A stretch of DNA of 64,000 nt from Mangifera indica (Eukaryota > Streptophyta > Magnoliopsida > Sapindales > Anacardiaceae), in NCBI RefSeq assembly GCF_011075055.1, contig NC_058150.1, positions 1,798,001 to 1,862,000 of the forward strand, written 5' to 3'. Below, one piece after another: positions 21,328 through 32,480 of this stretch. A program made the position numbers and the translations under genes. The stretch's first letter is position 1. Each line of letters begins with the position of its first letter. The notes under the pieces were generated by a model. It did no database searches, had not been told where the DNA came from, and saw nothing but the letters and a program-made list of their open reading frames with translations.

Positions 21328-24247
21328 ATGAGTGACCAACCAAAATTGCAAGAACACCAAAATTCATTAAAATCAATGGAAAATTATTGCCTTACCAACT
21401 GCGGAATATGCTTCTTGGAGCAAGGAAGATCGATCAGAGGCCAAATTGATTGCTGCGACCACTACTTTTGCTTCGTCTGTATCATGGAGTGGGCCAAGAT
21501 CGAGTCCACATGCCCCTTGTGCAAGCGCCGCTTCACCAACATTCTACAAATGAAAAAGGAGGGGGTGGTTCCTTGCGAGCGAATTGTTAATGTTCCAAAA
21601 CGCGATCAAGTACAAATTTCTTTTCTCTTCATCGATTTTGCCGCGTTATTTAGTTTTTAAGCTTGCCACAGTATTTAGTTCTTCTGCGGTTGATTTGTTG
21701 AACTGAGGTTATCTTTTGGTGAATTCCGGTACCATTGAAGTAATTTTGGTATTATGAGATGATTTAATCCTTCTGATTTCATTTGTAGTAACTTTGTTAG
21801 TTTGTGAATTTGCTGCAAAGTTGAGCTTCTGATGATAGTTATTTCTTAGCTTGTCAACGTAATAGACTGCAGGCCCATAATTATTTTCTAGTGTCCAACT
21901 ATGCATTTTGGAGTTTTCTGCAAAAACAATTTTGAGGTCTGATTGTAAACTTAGAAACCTACTCAAAACAGTCTTTGCAGTTTCTCCTTTTGTTGTTTGA
22001 AAAAATGAGTTGGTTGATGAAATAAATACTTTACTAATGCTTAAAATGAGCAAGTTTGGTCTGGATTTGTTAACTCTTCAACCTGGAAAAAAATTTAGTT
22101 TTATATCATATAAAGTTTGGTATGGTTAAATGAAAATGTAGTTGCCAAATTTAACTGTCTGGACACCAAAGAAGAGTTTGGTGCAATACTTGAATTTGGT
22201 TTTAATTAATTCAAATTTGAAAGTAAAAGTCTATTGTCTTTTCTCTGTAAAATTTGAATTAATTAGTTCAAATATATTTTTCTCTGTAATGCTGTATACG
22301 TATTTATAGATTTATGTTAGTTTTGCAGGTTTACCATCATTTTGGAAATGCAACGGTTGGGCCTTTTGATCCTTATGCCCATGTGAAGTGTAGTGTGTGC
22401 CAGGGTACCAATGATGATAGTCTGTTACTACTTTGCGATCTTTGCGATCTTGCTGCTCATACTTACTGTGTTGGTCTGGGTGCTACTGTACCCGAAGGTG
22501 ATTGGTTTTGCCACAATTGTGCTATCTTGAGGGCTGAACATAACAATGCTGGAATTGATACTGATGGTAATGATCAAAATGTTTCTATCTTTGATATCGT
22601 ACATGAAGATACAAATGAAATGAGGATCTCAAGACCTCATCCAATGGCCTCTTTAGCACTTGTTGTTAACTCCGAATCAGGTACCAATGTTGTGAATGAA
22701 GTAACTTCATCGGATAGAACAACATATCAGAATATTGTAGATCAATCACCCAAATTGGATGCAAGAAGATTGCATCTTCGTCGGGATGTCCAAAGTCATA
22801 TACAAGCACTGCGTGAAAATTGGAATGCATTACGAAACGGATCCTTAAGCTTTGCTTCTAGTTTAGGTCAACAACATTTCTCAACCTCCCAAGGTTGTCA
22901 GCCATTGAGTGCTCAGGATGGTTTGTCTGTGGGCATTGTACATAATAATTGCAGAACTTCACGTGATATTGATGAAGCATGGAAAAAGATGAGAATTGCA
23001 AAGTCAAAGCAGCACAATCTTGGAAGGGCAAGCAGTCTTCATCTTGTGTCAAAGTCAAAACATCCTTCTGTAAAGGGAAAAGCTCCCAAACAAGCCACTG
23101 GTAGCAGTTCAAGTCCTCATATGGTTAATAGAAAACAACCTGGAGATAGTGTTCTCACATTATCTGCTATTGGAAAGAAGAGGAAGCGCAGTTTCTCTGA
23201 AGGCAAAATTGCAAACCATAGATTTCCAAAATCAGAAAACCAAAAGCCAAATAAGGTCATGACTGTTAAATCTTGTGAGGGGTGTTCTGTTACTCACTCA
23301 ATACAATTATCTGAATCTTCAACATCTAGAAGGGCCCAAAATCAATGTGACCTTCGTCATGCCAATAGGGCAAGTCTGTCAGCAAAATGTTCATATGGAG
23401 TTTCATCAAGTACTATTCACAAGCAAACTGATTCTTCTTCAATAAATTTGATTGGGTCATTGCCTACAACAACTGATGCATGCTACAGCCAACCAGATCT
23501 CCATACTTTTTCCTTTGGTGAGGTAGATAACCTCAAGGGAAAAGATCAGTTGGGAAAGGATTCTGTTAAAGGGAAGGAAATAAAAGATGATGATGCCAAG
23601 AGCGAGATTCGTTCTCTTGTCAAGCTCAACTTAAAACTTCTATGCAGAGACAAACAATTAGGTATGATTGCTAGATTTCTGTTATCAATATAGACCTATC
23701 TTTCTAGGATTGAAGTTTTGGTTTGATTTTAGACATCAGTCATATTATATTTGGATACTTTAAAAATTTTCAAAATGTCATATGATAAAGTTTGGGAAAG
23801 AAAAGACATTTGAAACTTGTATGCAAAGCTCTTTTTTTTTTCCCTTTCATGCTTCTTAATTTAGACTCTGCTTGCTTTAGAAATTATCTATTTGGGCTTT
23901 TACCTGTTAGCCCTTGTGCTGGTGGCATCTGAAGTATTCTCAGACACGTCGAACAACTGCCATTTCTAAATTGAAAAATGTTGTTTTGCTTGATTATGTC
24001 CTCTGCAGGATTTGATGTATTCAAGGAAGTTGCAAGGCATGCCACACATACCATATTGGCTGCATGTGGTTTGGAGCATCCAAGGTCTGATGTTCGTTTA
24101 TTTCCAAGCTCAGTAGTTTGCAGCCATAATGAAAATATTCAGCAACTCCGTAAGTCCACCCTGATGCCAAATTCTTGCAGAGAATGCTTCTTTATCTTTG
24201 TAAAGGATGTTGTCAAAGCCATTATGTTTGAGAAATGTTATCACTAG
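21328..24247 (+). CDS. RING finger plus PHD finger protein
   Basis: Three exons, 21328-21609, 22329-23661 and 24009-24247, give 617 residues with consistent phases. An N-terminal RING-HC (residues about 25-65: CGIC, CDHYFCFVC, CPLC) is followed by a PHD finger (about 115-158: CSVC, CDLCD, HTYC, GDWFCHNC). A long Ser/Lys-rich region comes next, then a conserved C-terminal helix region (FDVFKEVARHATHTILAACG and SCRECFFIFVKDVVKAIM). This RING-PHD layout matches an Arabidopsis family represented by At4g10940, thought to be nuclear chromatin-reading E3 ligases; that assignment is from memory of the family. An in-frame ATG at 21250 would add 26 residues, but 21328 sits in better context. The stop TAG (24245-24247) coincides with the first bases of a hAT-like element. 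A gtaagt inside exon 3 (24150) is bypassed because reading through keeps the conserved C-terminus. Confidence 0.88.
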
Positions 24248-24480
24248 GGGTGAGCAAAAGAACTAAGAGGAACCAGAGCCGTCAGGTACCTGGCGTTGTG
24301 GTTTCAGTTCCTACTTGGTTCCATCTTCAACAAGATAGATTCCAGTTTCAAATTTTATGCCGTCAGCACTGTGTAGATAGGTTTCGATTCCACTACTTTA
24401 AGAAACCGAAACTGAATTTTGGGTACCCAACCAGGAACCCTTTCTCTTTCAAAATTTCTGTAACAAAACAATTTTTTTTT
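24245..24480 (+). mobile_element. hAT-like MITE end or fragment abutting the RING-PHD stop codon
   Basis: It begins taggggtgagcaaaagaac and continues with several gaaccr/gaaaccgaaa words (gaggaaccagagcc, agaaaccgaaactg). That is the style of the very common plant TAGGGGTG hAT MITEs. The matching right terminus (reverse complement, ending cacccctA) was not found nearby, so the copy looks truncated or rearranged. Its first three bases supply the stop codon of the upstream gene. The right boundary is approximate. Confidence 0.5.
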
Positions 24481-27184
24481 AAAAAACAAAACAGGGATGT
24501 GTTTTTTTTTAAAAACAAATACATCGTTTTGTTATAGAAGTTAATAAACCTAAAAGTATTGATTGGTTGCCCTAGTTCCATTTACATCTTCGTCAATGCC
24601 AAATTCTCCTTCCGAGTTTTCGAAACCCTAACTCTCTCACAATACGTTCACCTGTCTCTCCGTTGTCCTATCTCACTTTTGCTTCAATTATAGTTTGATT
24701 CTTCATACCTCCCGAGGTGTGGTGAGAAATGCTAAGACAAGAAGAGGGAAATGAAAATAATAAACAACATCAGTTACGAAAAAAAGGCACTCATCCAGGC
24801 CAGTGCTCTCTTTGTAATTCTTCCAAACTGTTTCAGTTTCAACTCTCAATCCAGCAGGTGGAGCAGTTCCTCTGCCTTCTACTTTAAATTCCACTTTTAG
24901 GTACACCCTTCTTTTCCTTTTAATTTGTTTTTTCATTATTATATATCTTATTTAATTTTTTGCTTTGCCGAGCAACACACTATCTATAACTTTTAGTTGA
25001 GCTGTGTGTTTGATTTTTAATAATTCTTAAAGGCTGCAATTACTTCATTAGGGTTGTTGAATCTGGGTTTAAGGTTAAATTCTGTGTATTTACGCATGTA
25101 TTTGAAAGAGAATTATTGCTGTTTTCTGTTTTGTTGTTTCTAAGATGGAATTGATGAATAACTTACTGGTTGTTTTGTTTACTCGAAGAGTGAGGGAAGA
25201 CGAGGTGTAATATGTTTGAGACATCTTGGTGTTGACTATTCATTTTGACTTCTGGTTGTCTTTACATCAGTCAATTAGTTTTATTGATTATAGAGGTGGG
25301 AAGGACCATGGTAGTTGAATTGCGAATCATATCTTATTATAAATCTAATTTTCTTATTATATATTATGTATTGTATTATAAAATACATCTTTTAATAAAA
25401 TGATCATAAAATAATGAAAACCTCTCATGTATTTATGATTTTCTCTCGTTCTCATATAAGCTAACCCTCCATTTTCTATCCATGCATAATTTAGCATCCA
25501 GGTTTTATAAGCTATAGTTAAGTCAAACAGAAAACAAAAACATCATATACTATTCTTTTTCTATGATCCTCCAAATTTCAAGTGTCTCTCAACACACTAT
25601 CTGTTTTTGTTATTGCCCAGTCACAATTTACGACGGTTCATCCAGTTTCTGCACCAAAATTCTCTCTAGAAGTCCTAATGTGGTCCACTGAAGAGTTTCC
25701 CTGTTTAAGGTGAAGAGTGACAATAGAGAACAGGCTTTCAGATGCCCTCACCAGGTTATATTAGAAAATAACGTGATATTTATCTTATGGAACAAATTTG
25801 ATATATGTGCATAGGAATTGGTACGTCAGTCATTTGTGTCCATGTTAGACGACAGCTTTGTTTCATTTAAATATATGGACATTGTTTCTGTTAGTGGAAA
25901 GAATGTAGTTGAGATGAACCGAAGGTTATTACATTAAAAAACACAACTATTCATAAGCATGACCATCGATCTTCACATTGCATGTAGTTCTGGCCATAAC
26001 AATGAATCAACTATTAATAGAATATTTCAGTCTTCTATTTTAATAGCAAAAGGGTAATCTTGAAAACCAATCTTAGCCCTGGTTTGAGACATCTAATGAG
26101 GAGTAATGTTCTTTGTATTCAGTTTTGAGTATCTAATTAGTTACTCAGATAATATATCATTATGTGATTAAATATTATTTTATTTTTAATTTAAAACAAA
26201 CTAATTATACGTAATCTAAGTATTCTATTGGATACTCAAAAAGTAAGATTTCTTTGTCAAAAGTTTGCCCAAGTAACTTACAAAAAGAAGAATAATCTGC
26301 TTTATAGAAATTATCAGTCTGTTGGCCCCATATGTTAATCTCCTTTTAAAGTATTCCTTGCATGGATCACATTAATTGAAGTTGCTAAGTCGCTTTCTTT
26401 TAGTGTCTTATCTTTTGTTGTGTAAAGTCTAATTTTGCTTGCCAATATTATATTTTAAGAAATAAGAAGAGCAACTTTTGAAATGCTGTCCAAAATAACT
26501 TAGTTGAGTCAAGTAGTGTTGGGTTTTGGTTCGACTTGATTGGGTATATGTCAAACTCAAGTTAGTATGAGCTCAACTTGAAAAATTATAATTAAACTTT
26601 GTATCTTATATATATTTATCAATTGTTTTTTATATTCAAAGTGAAAGATAAAATTTTAAAGATATAAATACAAAATTTTAAACTTTCAGAGTTTATTAAT
26701 ATTATACTTAAACCAAATTGTAAGCTCACAAAGCTGAGGAACAATGATCTTGCTTAAGAGTTAAACTTGAACTGCTTGAGTTCAATTTGAAAATAATCAA
26801 ATTGAGCTTGCAAGCTCATAGAGTCGAACAACAATGAGCTTAGTTAAAAGAGACAAACTCAAGAGCTTGAGCTCAGCTTGACAATAATCAAACCAACTCA
26901 ACATGAGCCAAGCCACAAACAACTTTGAAACCTAGTCTTATTACATTAAATTTAGAATGCATTTGAAATTTAAGGCTTGAAAAGCTCAATGCAAAACCCA
27001 AATCTGTAATTTTTAACTTGATTTCTGAAACTTTAATCCCAAGATTTACACCTTATGCGACAGTAGACAACTAGTCTTCTAACTTCTTCCAGGAAATATG
27101 ATTCTACAAACCCTTAATTCTTGCAAACTAGTAATACATTGTGTTCTTCCTTAGTTTTTTTAATTCACAGAAAAGCTTAAACTA
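24481..27184. other. Intergenic, no supported gene; degenerate repeats
   Basis: About 2.7 kb between the RING-PHD gene and the convergent PI4K gene. Poly-T and poly-A runs are at 24471-24510. A moderately GC-rich stretch at 24580-24930 has a possible leader-like cctaactctctc but no ORF beyond 77 codons. The remainder is AT-rich. Confidence 0.4.
26520..26935. repeat. Degenerate repeat with recurring gagctc/caagctc words
   Basis: Repeated caagctca, gagcttga and gagctcaacttg words on both strands are typical of decayed plant hAT-type MITEs rich in AAGCTC/GAGCTC. They resemble the better preserved element at 36652-36951. The termini and any target duplication are not clear. Confidence 0.3.
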
Positions 27185-29014
27185 TCAGAACTTGCATGAA
27201 GTTCCAAGCCTGCCTCTGTGTCTCCACCCAATAGTAGTGCACCTTCTCTTGGTTAAGGCAGGGTGAAGAAGCTCCTTAAATTTCTCAAGAAACACACTCC
27301 ATTCTTCTTCCTTCATATCAGAAAGCTTCACAAAATTCTTGGTGTTGGACAGCCGGTCATTCGCACTTCTTACACTCTCAGATAAAGAACACATCGGTTG
27401 GTTTTCTTTTGGTAGGCGAGGTGGGCTTCGTTCACGGATGTGAACTTTGTTTACAGGCTGGGACAACTTGGGAGCTGCTTGAAGCCAGTTCCATTGTGAG
27501 ATTCCCTTTGCCTCAACTGGCTTTTCATCCACCTCGAATTCATCCTCTTCGAGACTCTCTAGTTTAGATGGAAAGTCTCCATTCTCGAACTCTGCATCAT
27601 CGCAATCTAGATCAAACAGACAGTCTTCCTCTCTTCCATCATCATCATCAGAGAATAACAATTCCCTCTCAGTTATGATTCTCCGAGCCTCGAGGCATAC
27701 AACCTCAAGCTCACTGGGTACCTCCTCTTCAGCACTAAATTCTCTACTCATCATCTCACCAATCTCAGAAAGGCAGAGTCCAAAAGCAGCTGCTTCCTTA
27801 AGAAATACAGTGCAGACTACCAAAACTCTGAGACATCCCTCCCGAATCATGGGCAGCTCTGTCCGAAGCATTTCAGAATCACAAACAGGATCTAAATTTT
27901 TTATATATTCAAGCTCGTCCTCAGAGAAAGGAATTGAAGCCTGAGGCCAATGAATCCACTCAAAGTATGGGTCTTCCAAGCTCTCCGGCAAGCAAAGGCC
28001 ATGATCAATTGGAATGAGTTCCACCTGACCAAATCTCCCGCCACAGTCATGTTTCCTCACTAAAAGGTTACCAGAATGCCTATCAGTGTTAAAGATCCTG
28101 ACATCCAATATCCCAATTCTATGTATTGCAGCGACTGGAAAGCTTGAGGTTCCATAGTCACCAGCATCAAAGTCATGAGGCATGAACTGCTGCAGAGATG
28201 CAATCTTGCTAACCTTCTTCCTCTTCCAAAGCTTATTTCCAGTCACAGCATCGTTGAGATTAAAGATAGAGTGTGTAACTTTCACAAGAACAGTTGGAGG
28301 CACATTTGCAAAGTGATTGTAGTCCAAAAGGTAGGCAGCTACTTCTCGAAACCCTGTTTCACCAACTCTCACTGATGGTTTCAGGCCTGGCTGCCCAAGA
28401 GCTTTCCCTACAAAGCCTTTTGGATTGTTTGGTGCGAAAGGCTCCTCATCAGTTGGCTTAACAATAGCAACATTGTCACCATTGCAGTTTCTGAAAAAGT
28501 AAGCACCACCAAGCCCGCTGTTTATAGGGATGGGATCAAAACCATTCTGGACAGCCTTGATAATTTCCTTAATAAGTTCATTTGTTCTATGGAAGGAACT
28601 CGAGCTCCCTAAAATCTCGATTGGACCACTCTTATCCCTTTGTTGTTGGTCGTTTCCAGTAGGTGAAAGACATGGAGTTGATGAGCTCCGATGCAAGGCA
28701 TTCCTAGTTAGAAGAAGAGGAGAATCATTTCGAACGGCACTAAGATCATTATTGAGAACAAGATCTCCAAATGTCAATGAGCTCTCATCGGTAGGTACAT
28801 TAAGCACAAGCTGCAGCCTTCTCTTCACGGTGCGAGCATTGTCATTCCTATTCAACTCCATCCCCAAAACGCATCCATTGTCAGTCTGTACAAACACTCG
28901 CCTTGTCCCAGCAGACTTCCCTCTTAAGTCGCCATGGTACTCTACATTGCAAGGACTATTAAAAACTGAAACAGCCATCTGCGTCTGCATTGGACTCCCG
29001 AAATTCCGAGACAT
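27185..29014 (-). CDS. PI4KG: Phosphatidylinositol 4-kinase gamma (ubiquitin-like domain kinase)
   Basis: A single coding exon. One N-terminal ubiquitin-like domain (RVFVQTDNGCVLGMELNRND through SSLTFGDLVL) is followed by a Ser-rich linker and a PI3/4-kinase fold. Visible kinase features are the glycine-rich strand SGLGGAYFFRN, the lysine in NVAIVKPTDEEPFAPNNPKG, catalytic DRHSGNLLV, IPIDHGLCLP in place of DFG, and FEWIHWPQAS. The C-terminus is acidic and then basic. Plant gamma-type members often act as protein kinases on themselves and on proteasome or ubiquitin partners rather than on PtdIns; that is family knowledge. I favour the Met in MSRNFGSPMQTQMAVSVF (29012-29014) as start, giving 609 residues, because relatives begin there. 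An in-frame Met at 29059 would add 15. The leader is spliced and carries upstream ORFs. Confidence 0.9.
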   Translation of the reverse strand: MSRNFGSPMQTQMAVSVFNSPCNVEYHGDLRGKSAGTRRVFVQTDNGCVLGMELNRNDNARTVKRRLQLVLNVPTDESSLTFGDLVLNNDLSAVRNDSPLLLTRNALHRSSSTPCLSPTGNDQQQRDKSGPIEILGSSSSFHRTNELIKEIIKAVQNGFDPIPINSGLGGAYFFRNCNGDNVAIVKPTDEEPFAPNNPKGFVGKALGQPGLKPSVRVGETGFREVAAYLLDYNHFANVPPTVLVKVTHSIFNLNDAVTGNKLWKRKKVSKIASLQQFMPHDFDAGDYGTSSFPVAAIHRIGILDVRIFNTDRHSGNLLVRKHDCGGRFGQVELIPIDHGLCLPESLEDPYFEWIHWPQASIPFSEDELEYIKNLDPVCDSEMLRTELPMIREGCLRVLVVCTVFLKEAAAFGLCLSEIGEMMSREFSAEEEVPSELEVVCLEARRIITERELLFSDDDDGREEDCLFDLDCDDAEFENGDFPSKLESLEEDEFEVDEKPVEAKGISQWNWLQAAPKLSQPVNKVHIRERSPPRLPKENQPMCSLSESVRSANDRLSNTKNFVKLSDMKEEEWSVFLEKFKELLHPALTKRRCTTIGWRHRGRLGTSCKF

Positions 29015-29174
29015 CAGAAAACCTGTAGTTTTCAAGGTCAGCAACAACTGCGATGGCACAGCAGAGATTCTTCTTCTTCCCTCTCAAGCAGGTGCCAGAG
29101 CCTGACACCAATTGAAAGAGGGAGACATATGTGTGTCGATCAATCATCAAATTATCAATGGAACCACCGCCCAA
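28959..29174 (-). promoter_or_regulatory. Overlapping upstream ORF (71 codons) in the PI4K gamma leader
   Basis: An ATG at 29174 in another frame lies upstream of both candidate main starts and reads past them to 28959. If the transcript includes it, scanning ribosomes meet it first, so it could lower translation of the kinase. No conserved peptide is recognised. Confidence 0.4.
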
Positions 29175-29203
29175 TCACCAATTCTCAACCTTTCACATCC
29201 AGA

Positions 29204-29230
29204 TCATGAAGAAATTGTCAATGGTTCCAT
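29204..29230 (-). promoter_or_regulatory. Short upstream ORF (8 codons) in the PI4K gamma leader
   Basis: ATG at 29230 reads MEPLTISS and stops. It lies within the second leader exon, a few bases after the predicted acceptor at 29237. Confidence 0.35.
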
Positions 29231-29237
29231 CAACAAC

Positions 29238-29309
29238 CTGCATATTCTAAACAAAATGAGCAAACTTTCAAGACATTATTACTAGCAGACTAGGAAAAAA
29301 ACGATCATC

Positions 29310-29364
<55 letters not shown>

Positions 29365-29841
29365 AAAAAGAGAAGGAAACAACACGGTTTTTACAGGTAC
29401 TAAAACGGTATCTTCAGTAATTGAATCAGGTACTAATTTGCACCTAAATCTGTTTGGTCGTTGAGAAAATTAAGGGCCTAACAGAGAATCGGAATCCAAA
29501 TAAAAAACTTTACTCGGCTGATAAACAGCCATACAGCCTGTATAGAGTAGGTCCTCTCATTTTCTCACTGAATAGCGAAAGACTTTAAAGATTTCCAGTT
29601 CTTTCTTTCTTTCGTCCATCCTCTTTTCCTTTTACACTTTTTCTCGTTAAGCAAACGGCGAACGGTACTTTAAGAGAACGAATAAAAAGAATCGCTTTCG
29701 CATGTCATCGATTTACGAAAAAGAAAAAGAGAAAGCTTTAAGAGTTAAGAACAAAAATGCAAAAAACTGATAAAACAAAGTAACAAAGTCATGCAAAAAG
29801 AACAAAGCACTGAATGAAATCGTTTTCGAAGGAAAACTCAC
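29238..29841 (-). other. Predicted intron in the 5' leader of PI4K gamma
   Basis: On the minus strand, a canonical gtgagt donor follows an exon ending caagttcg at 29842. A pyrimidine-rich acceptor ending aatatgcag opens leader exon 2 at 29237. The first leader exon, from about 29842 to near 30060, includes a pyrimidine/purine (CT/GA) tract at about 30001-30023. Confidence 0.5.
29312..29361. repeat. (TA)25 microsatellite
   Basis: An uninterrupted TA dinucleotide run of about 50 bases within the predicted leader intron of PI4K gamma. It is likely polymorphic. Confidence 0.95.
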
Positions 29842-30059
29842 CGAACTTGAGAGAATCTTGAGGGAAGATCAGAGAGAGAAGGGAGAATCAGGAGCGTTGA
29901 ACAAAGTATTATGAAAGATCAGAGGTTGAGAATTCAATTCAAAGGCTTGAGAGTTGAACAGTATGACCTCTGAAACCAAGACTGAGCCTCGAGTCCTTCT
30001 CTCCCTCTCTCTCTCTCTCTCTATTTCTCCCGTCTCTGTAGTGGATTCTGCAGAGAAAG

Positions 30060-32480
30060 TTTGTTTTTGAAGTATATTTTCTACTGGTTTCACATGAGAA
30101 ATGAGGAACAGAATTTGGACGGTTTTCTCATAGGAATTTACAACAAAGACCTGCCTTTGACAACTTTTGACTCTCACTTCATATATTATCGAGTTTATGA
30201 ATTTTATGCATTGAAAATCATGAAAAATGAAAATATATTCGAATAGTTGACCCATTTAATTTGAATTAATTTTTCAATTCAATTCAAGCTATACATGTTA
30301 GTCATTTTTATGTATATTTATCAAAATAATATTATTTTAATCGATTTAAATTAAAAACTTATTAGATTTAAATTTATCTAAGTCAAATTTAATCTATTTT
30401 AGTTGATAATCAAACTTAAATTAATTCGATTTGAATCTATCTCTAACATTATTATTTATGATTTGGTGATACTATTCACCATATTAACAATGTTTAGATT
30501 TAACCCAAATAGAATCCCTTTGAAAATTCCATGTTAAAATGTTGAATCGGCACGTATTATCGTCAAATGATGTAGAAATTATAAAATTTATGCATACAAA
30601 ACTAATAAAATCACTTTAATCTTGACTAATGTTTTCAATTGTGTGAATTATTTATTTGTGTAATAAATTCAAAAAGTAGAAAGTTTGAATTCTTTATTTG
30701 AAATCTTTTGTCTCTTCTGACCTCTAAAATTCTTTATATTATAAAAAACAAAAATAGACTACTCAATGTACAACTACTGAGAAGAAATAAAAATTCCGGT
30801 CCTGGATTTGTCAATAAACTTGTACTTGGGTCCTCGTTGGTAAATGCTGGACACCTCGTTTTCGAACTCAACAACCCAAAATTGAAAGCCGTCGGATGAG
30901 ATCAGATGGTGCAATCATCAGCATCAGCAGCGCATGTACGGATGACAAGTGTCGGTGACGTGGAAGAGAGTGATCGGTGGCGTAGGTGGCAAGATCACCA
31001 TTAAACAGAGCAGCACTTGCTTCCTGTGTACCCGGCAGAGCAGAACTAAATAGGACAGGTGTTTTACCCACAAACCCGACCAATCAATGAAAAAAGGATA
31101 TGTTTTACCAAGTTTACCCTCACCATAGTAACATGAAAGTTACATCCAAAGGGTTATCGTGGGAATTTAACTTGAATGGTACTCGGAGGTGGGTTAAATT
31201 GTCATTGTCTGTAATTTTCGGAGAGACAAACCCGTCACCCTCTCAAGAGGACAAGCGTAATTTCCAGGTTTTATTAAGAACGATTTAATTTCTAATTTTA
31301 TTAATCTCCTGAAAATCTCTCCATTATAAAAGTATTTATCAATGGCTTTCCATGGATGATATCTGAAAACTCTTCATATTATTTGGATCCCAATTCAACA
31401 TTTGACAAGTTATTCAATCGGTAAAGTTGAATAAAAATAAAATATCTAAAATTAGAACAACATTCAAAAACTCGAAAGTGTAAACCAAAATTCAAATTCC
31501 GTTGTCTGTTAAGATTTTATCGAATGGATTAGTCCATTAAAAAAAAGCTATTTTTCATAGGCATAAGGCACAAAAATGATCATTTCGAAGTCTTAATTGA
31601 TTATATAGGAGAAATGGAGCAAAGCTAGGAACTACTTCACTTATTCTATGTGATGGATTTAAATTTGATTAGATAAAAAAATAATTCTCGATTAAATACG
31701 AAATAATTATCCGATTCTGACCGCACAACCACCTTCTACCAGTATTAATATTGACTCATTCAAACAAAGGAATCACACAAAGCGACCAATGTTTCGGCCC
31801 AACTAAAGCAAGCTGGACTGCAGTCTTTTCTGTTTGCCTAAAAGCAAAGCTCAACGAAATAAAAGAAGGTATGTTTGGGGAAGGAAGCAAAATCATACTC
31901 TGTTTCTCAAATGTGCCCTTCCTGGATTAAAATCGTTTTAGAATTGGGCAGCCTAATGTGAGCCTGGAATTACCCAGCCCATAAAGGTCTATATTCAAAG
32001 TTATCCATAAGGAATCAGAATTGACACACTTGTAGGAGAGCAAGCATCATGTGCTAAGAGAATGGACCACCAGCCAACCCTTGAGCATTAGTGGTAGAGA
32101 TGACAATTTGCTCAACGAAACTGTGTCTTTGCCCATCCTTTCTATTATGGGAGTAGATTTTTTAATAAAAATGAAAATAAAGATAAATAAAGTCATCATA
32201 ATTAGAAACGAGATGAAGGTAAGATAAATATATTATTGACCCATTATTTCTTTTTTTTATTTTTTTATATTTTTTTAAAATTATTTCACCAATAAAAATT
32301 AAAAAATGAAAATATAGAGAATTTTCTCGTAAGATTAGAAAGAAAAAATGAGAAAAATCTTCTTACCAAAAAGTGATAAAATTTTTTTTCTCATCTTCGT
32401 AATAAAAACAAGATAGAGACAAGGTTAAACATTTTCTATAAATACAAAAATAGAGATTAAGATATTCTGATTTTAGTCAC
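30060..32480. other. Intergenic, no supported gene
   Basis: AT-rich sequence. A GC-richer block at about 30790-31290 contains only a 71-codon ORF with no motifs and looks regulatory rather than coding. The stretch 30240-30470 is rich in ttcgaat/caatttaa words like other dispersed repeats here. Confidence 0.4.

Noticed and set aside
24565..24575. gccctag near 24571 as the right end of the hAT-like element starting at 24245
   Set aside because: The flanking eight bases (gttccatt) do not match the left flank (gttatcac), and the terminus lacks the cacccct pattern.
26520..26935. A definable hAT MITE with target duplication
   Set aside because: Candidate ends do not pair well and the flanking eight bases differ, so only a degenerate repeat is reported.
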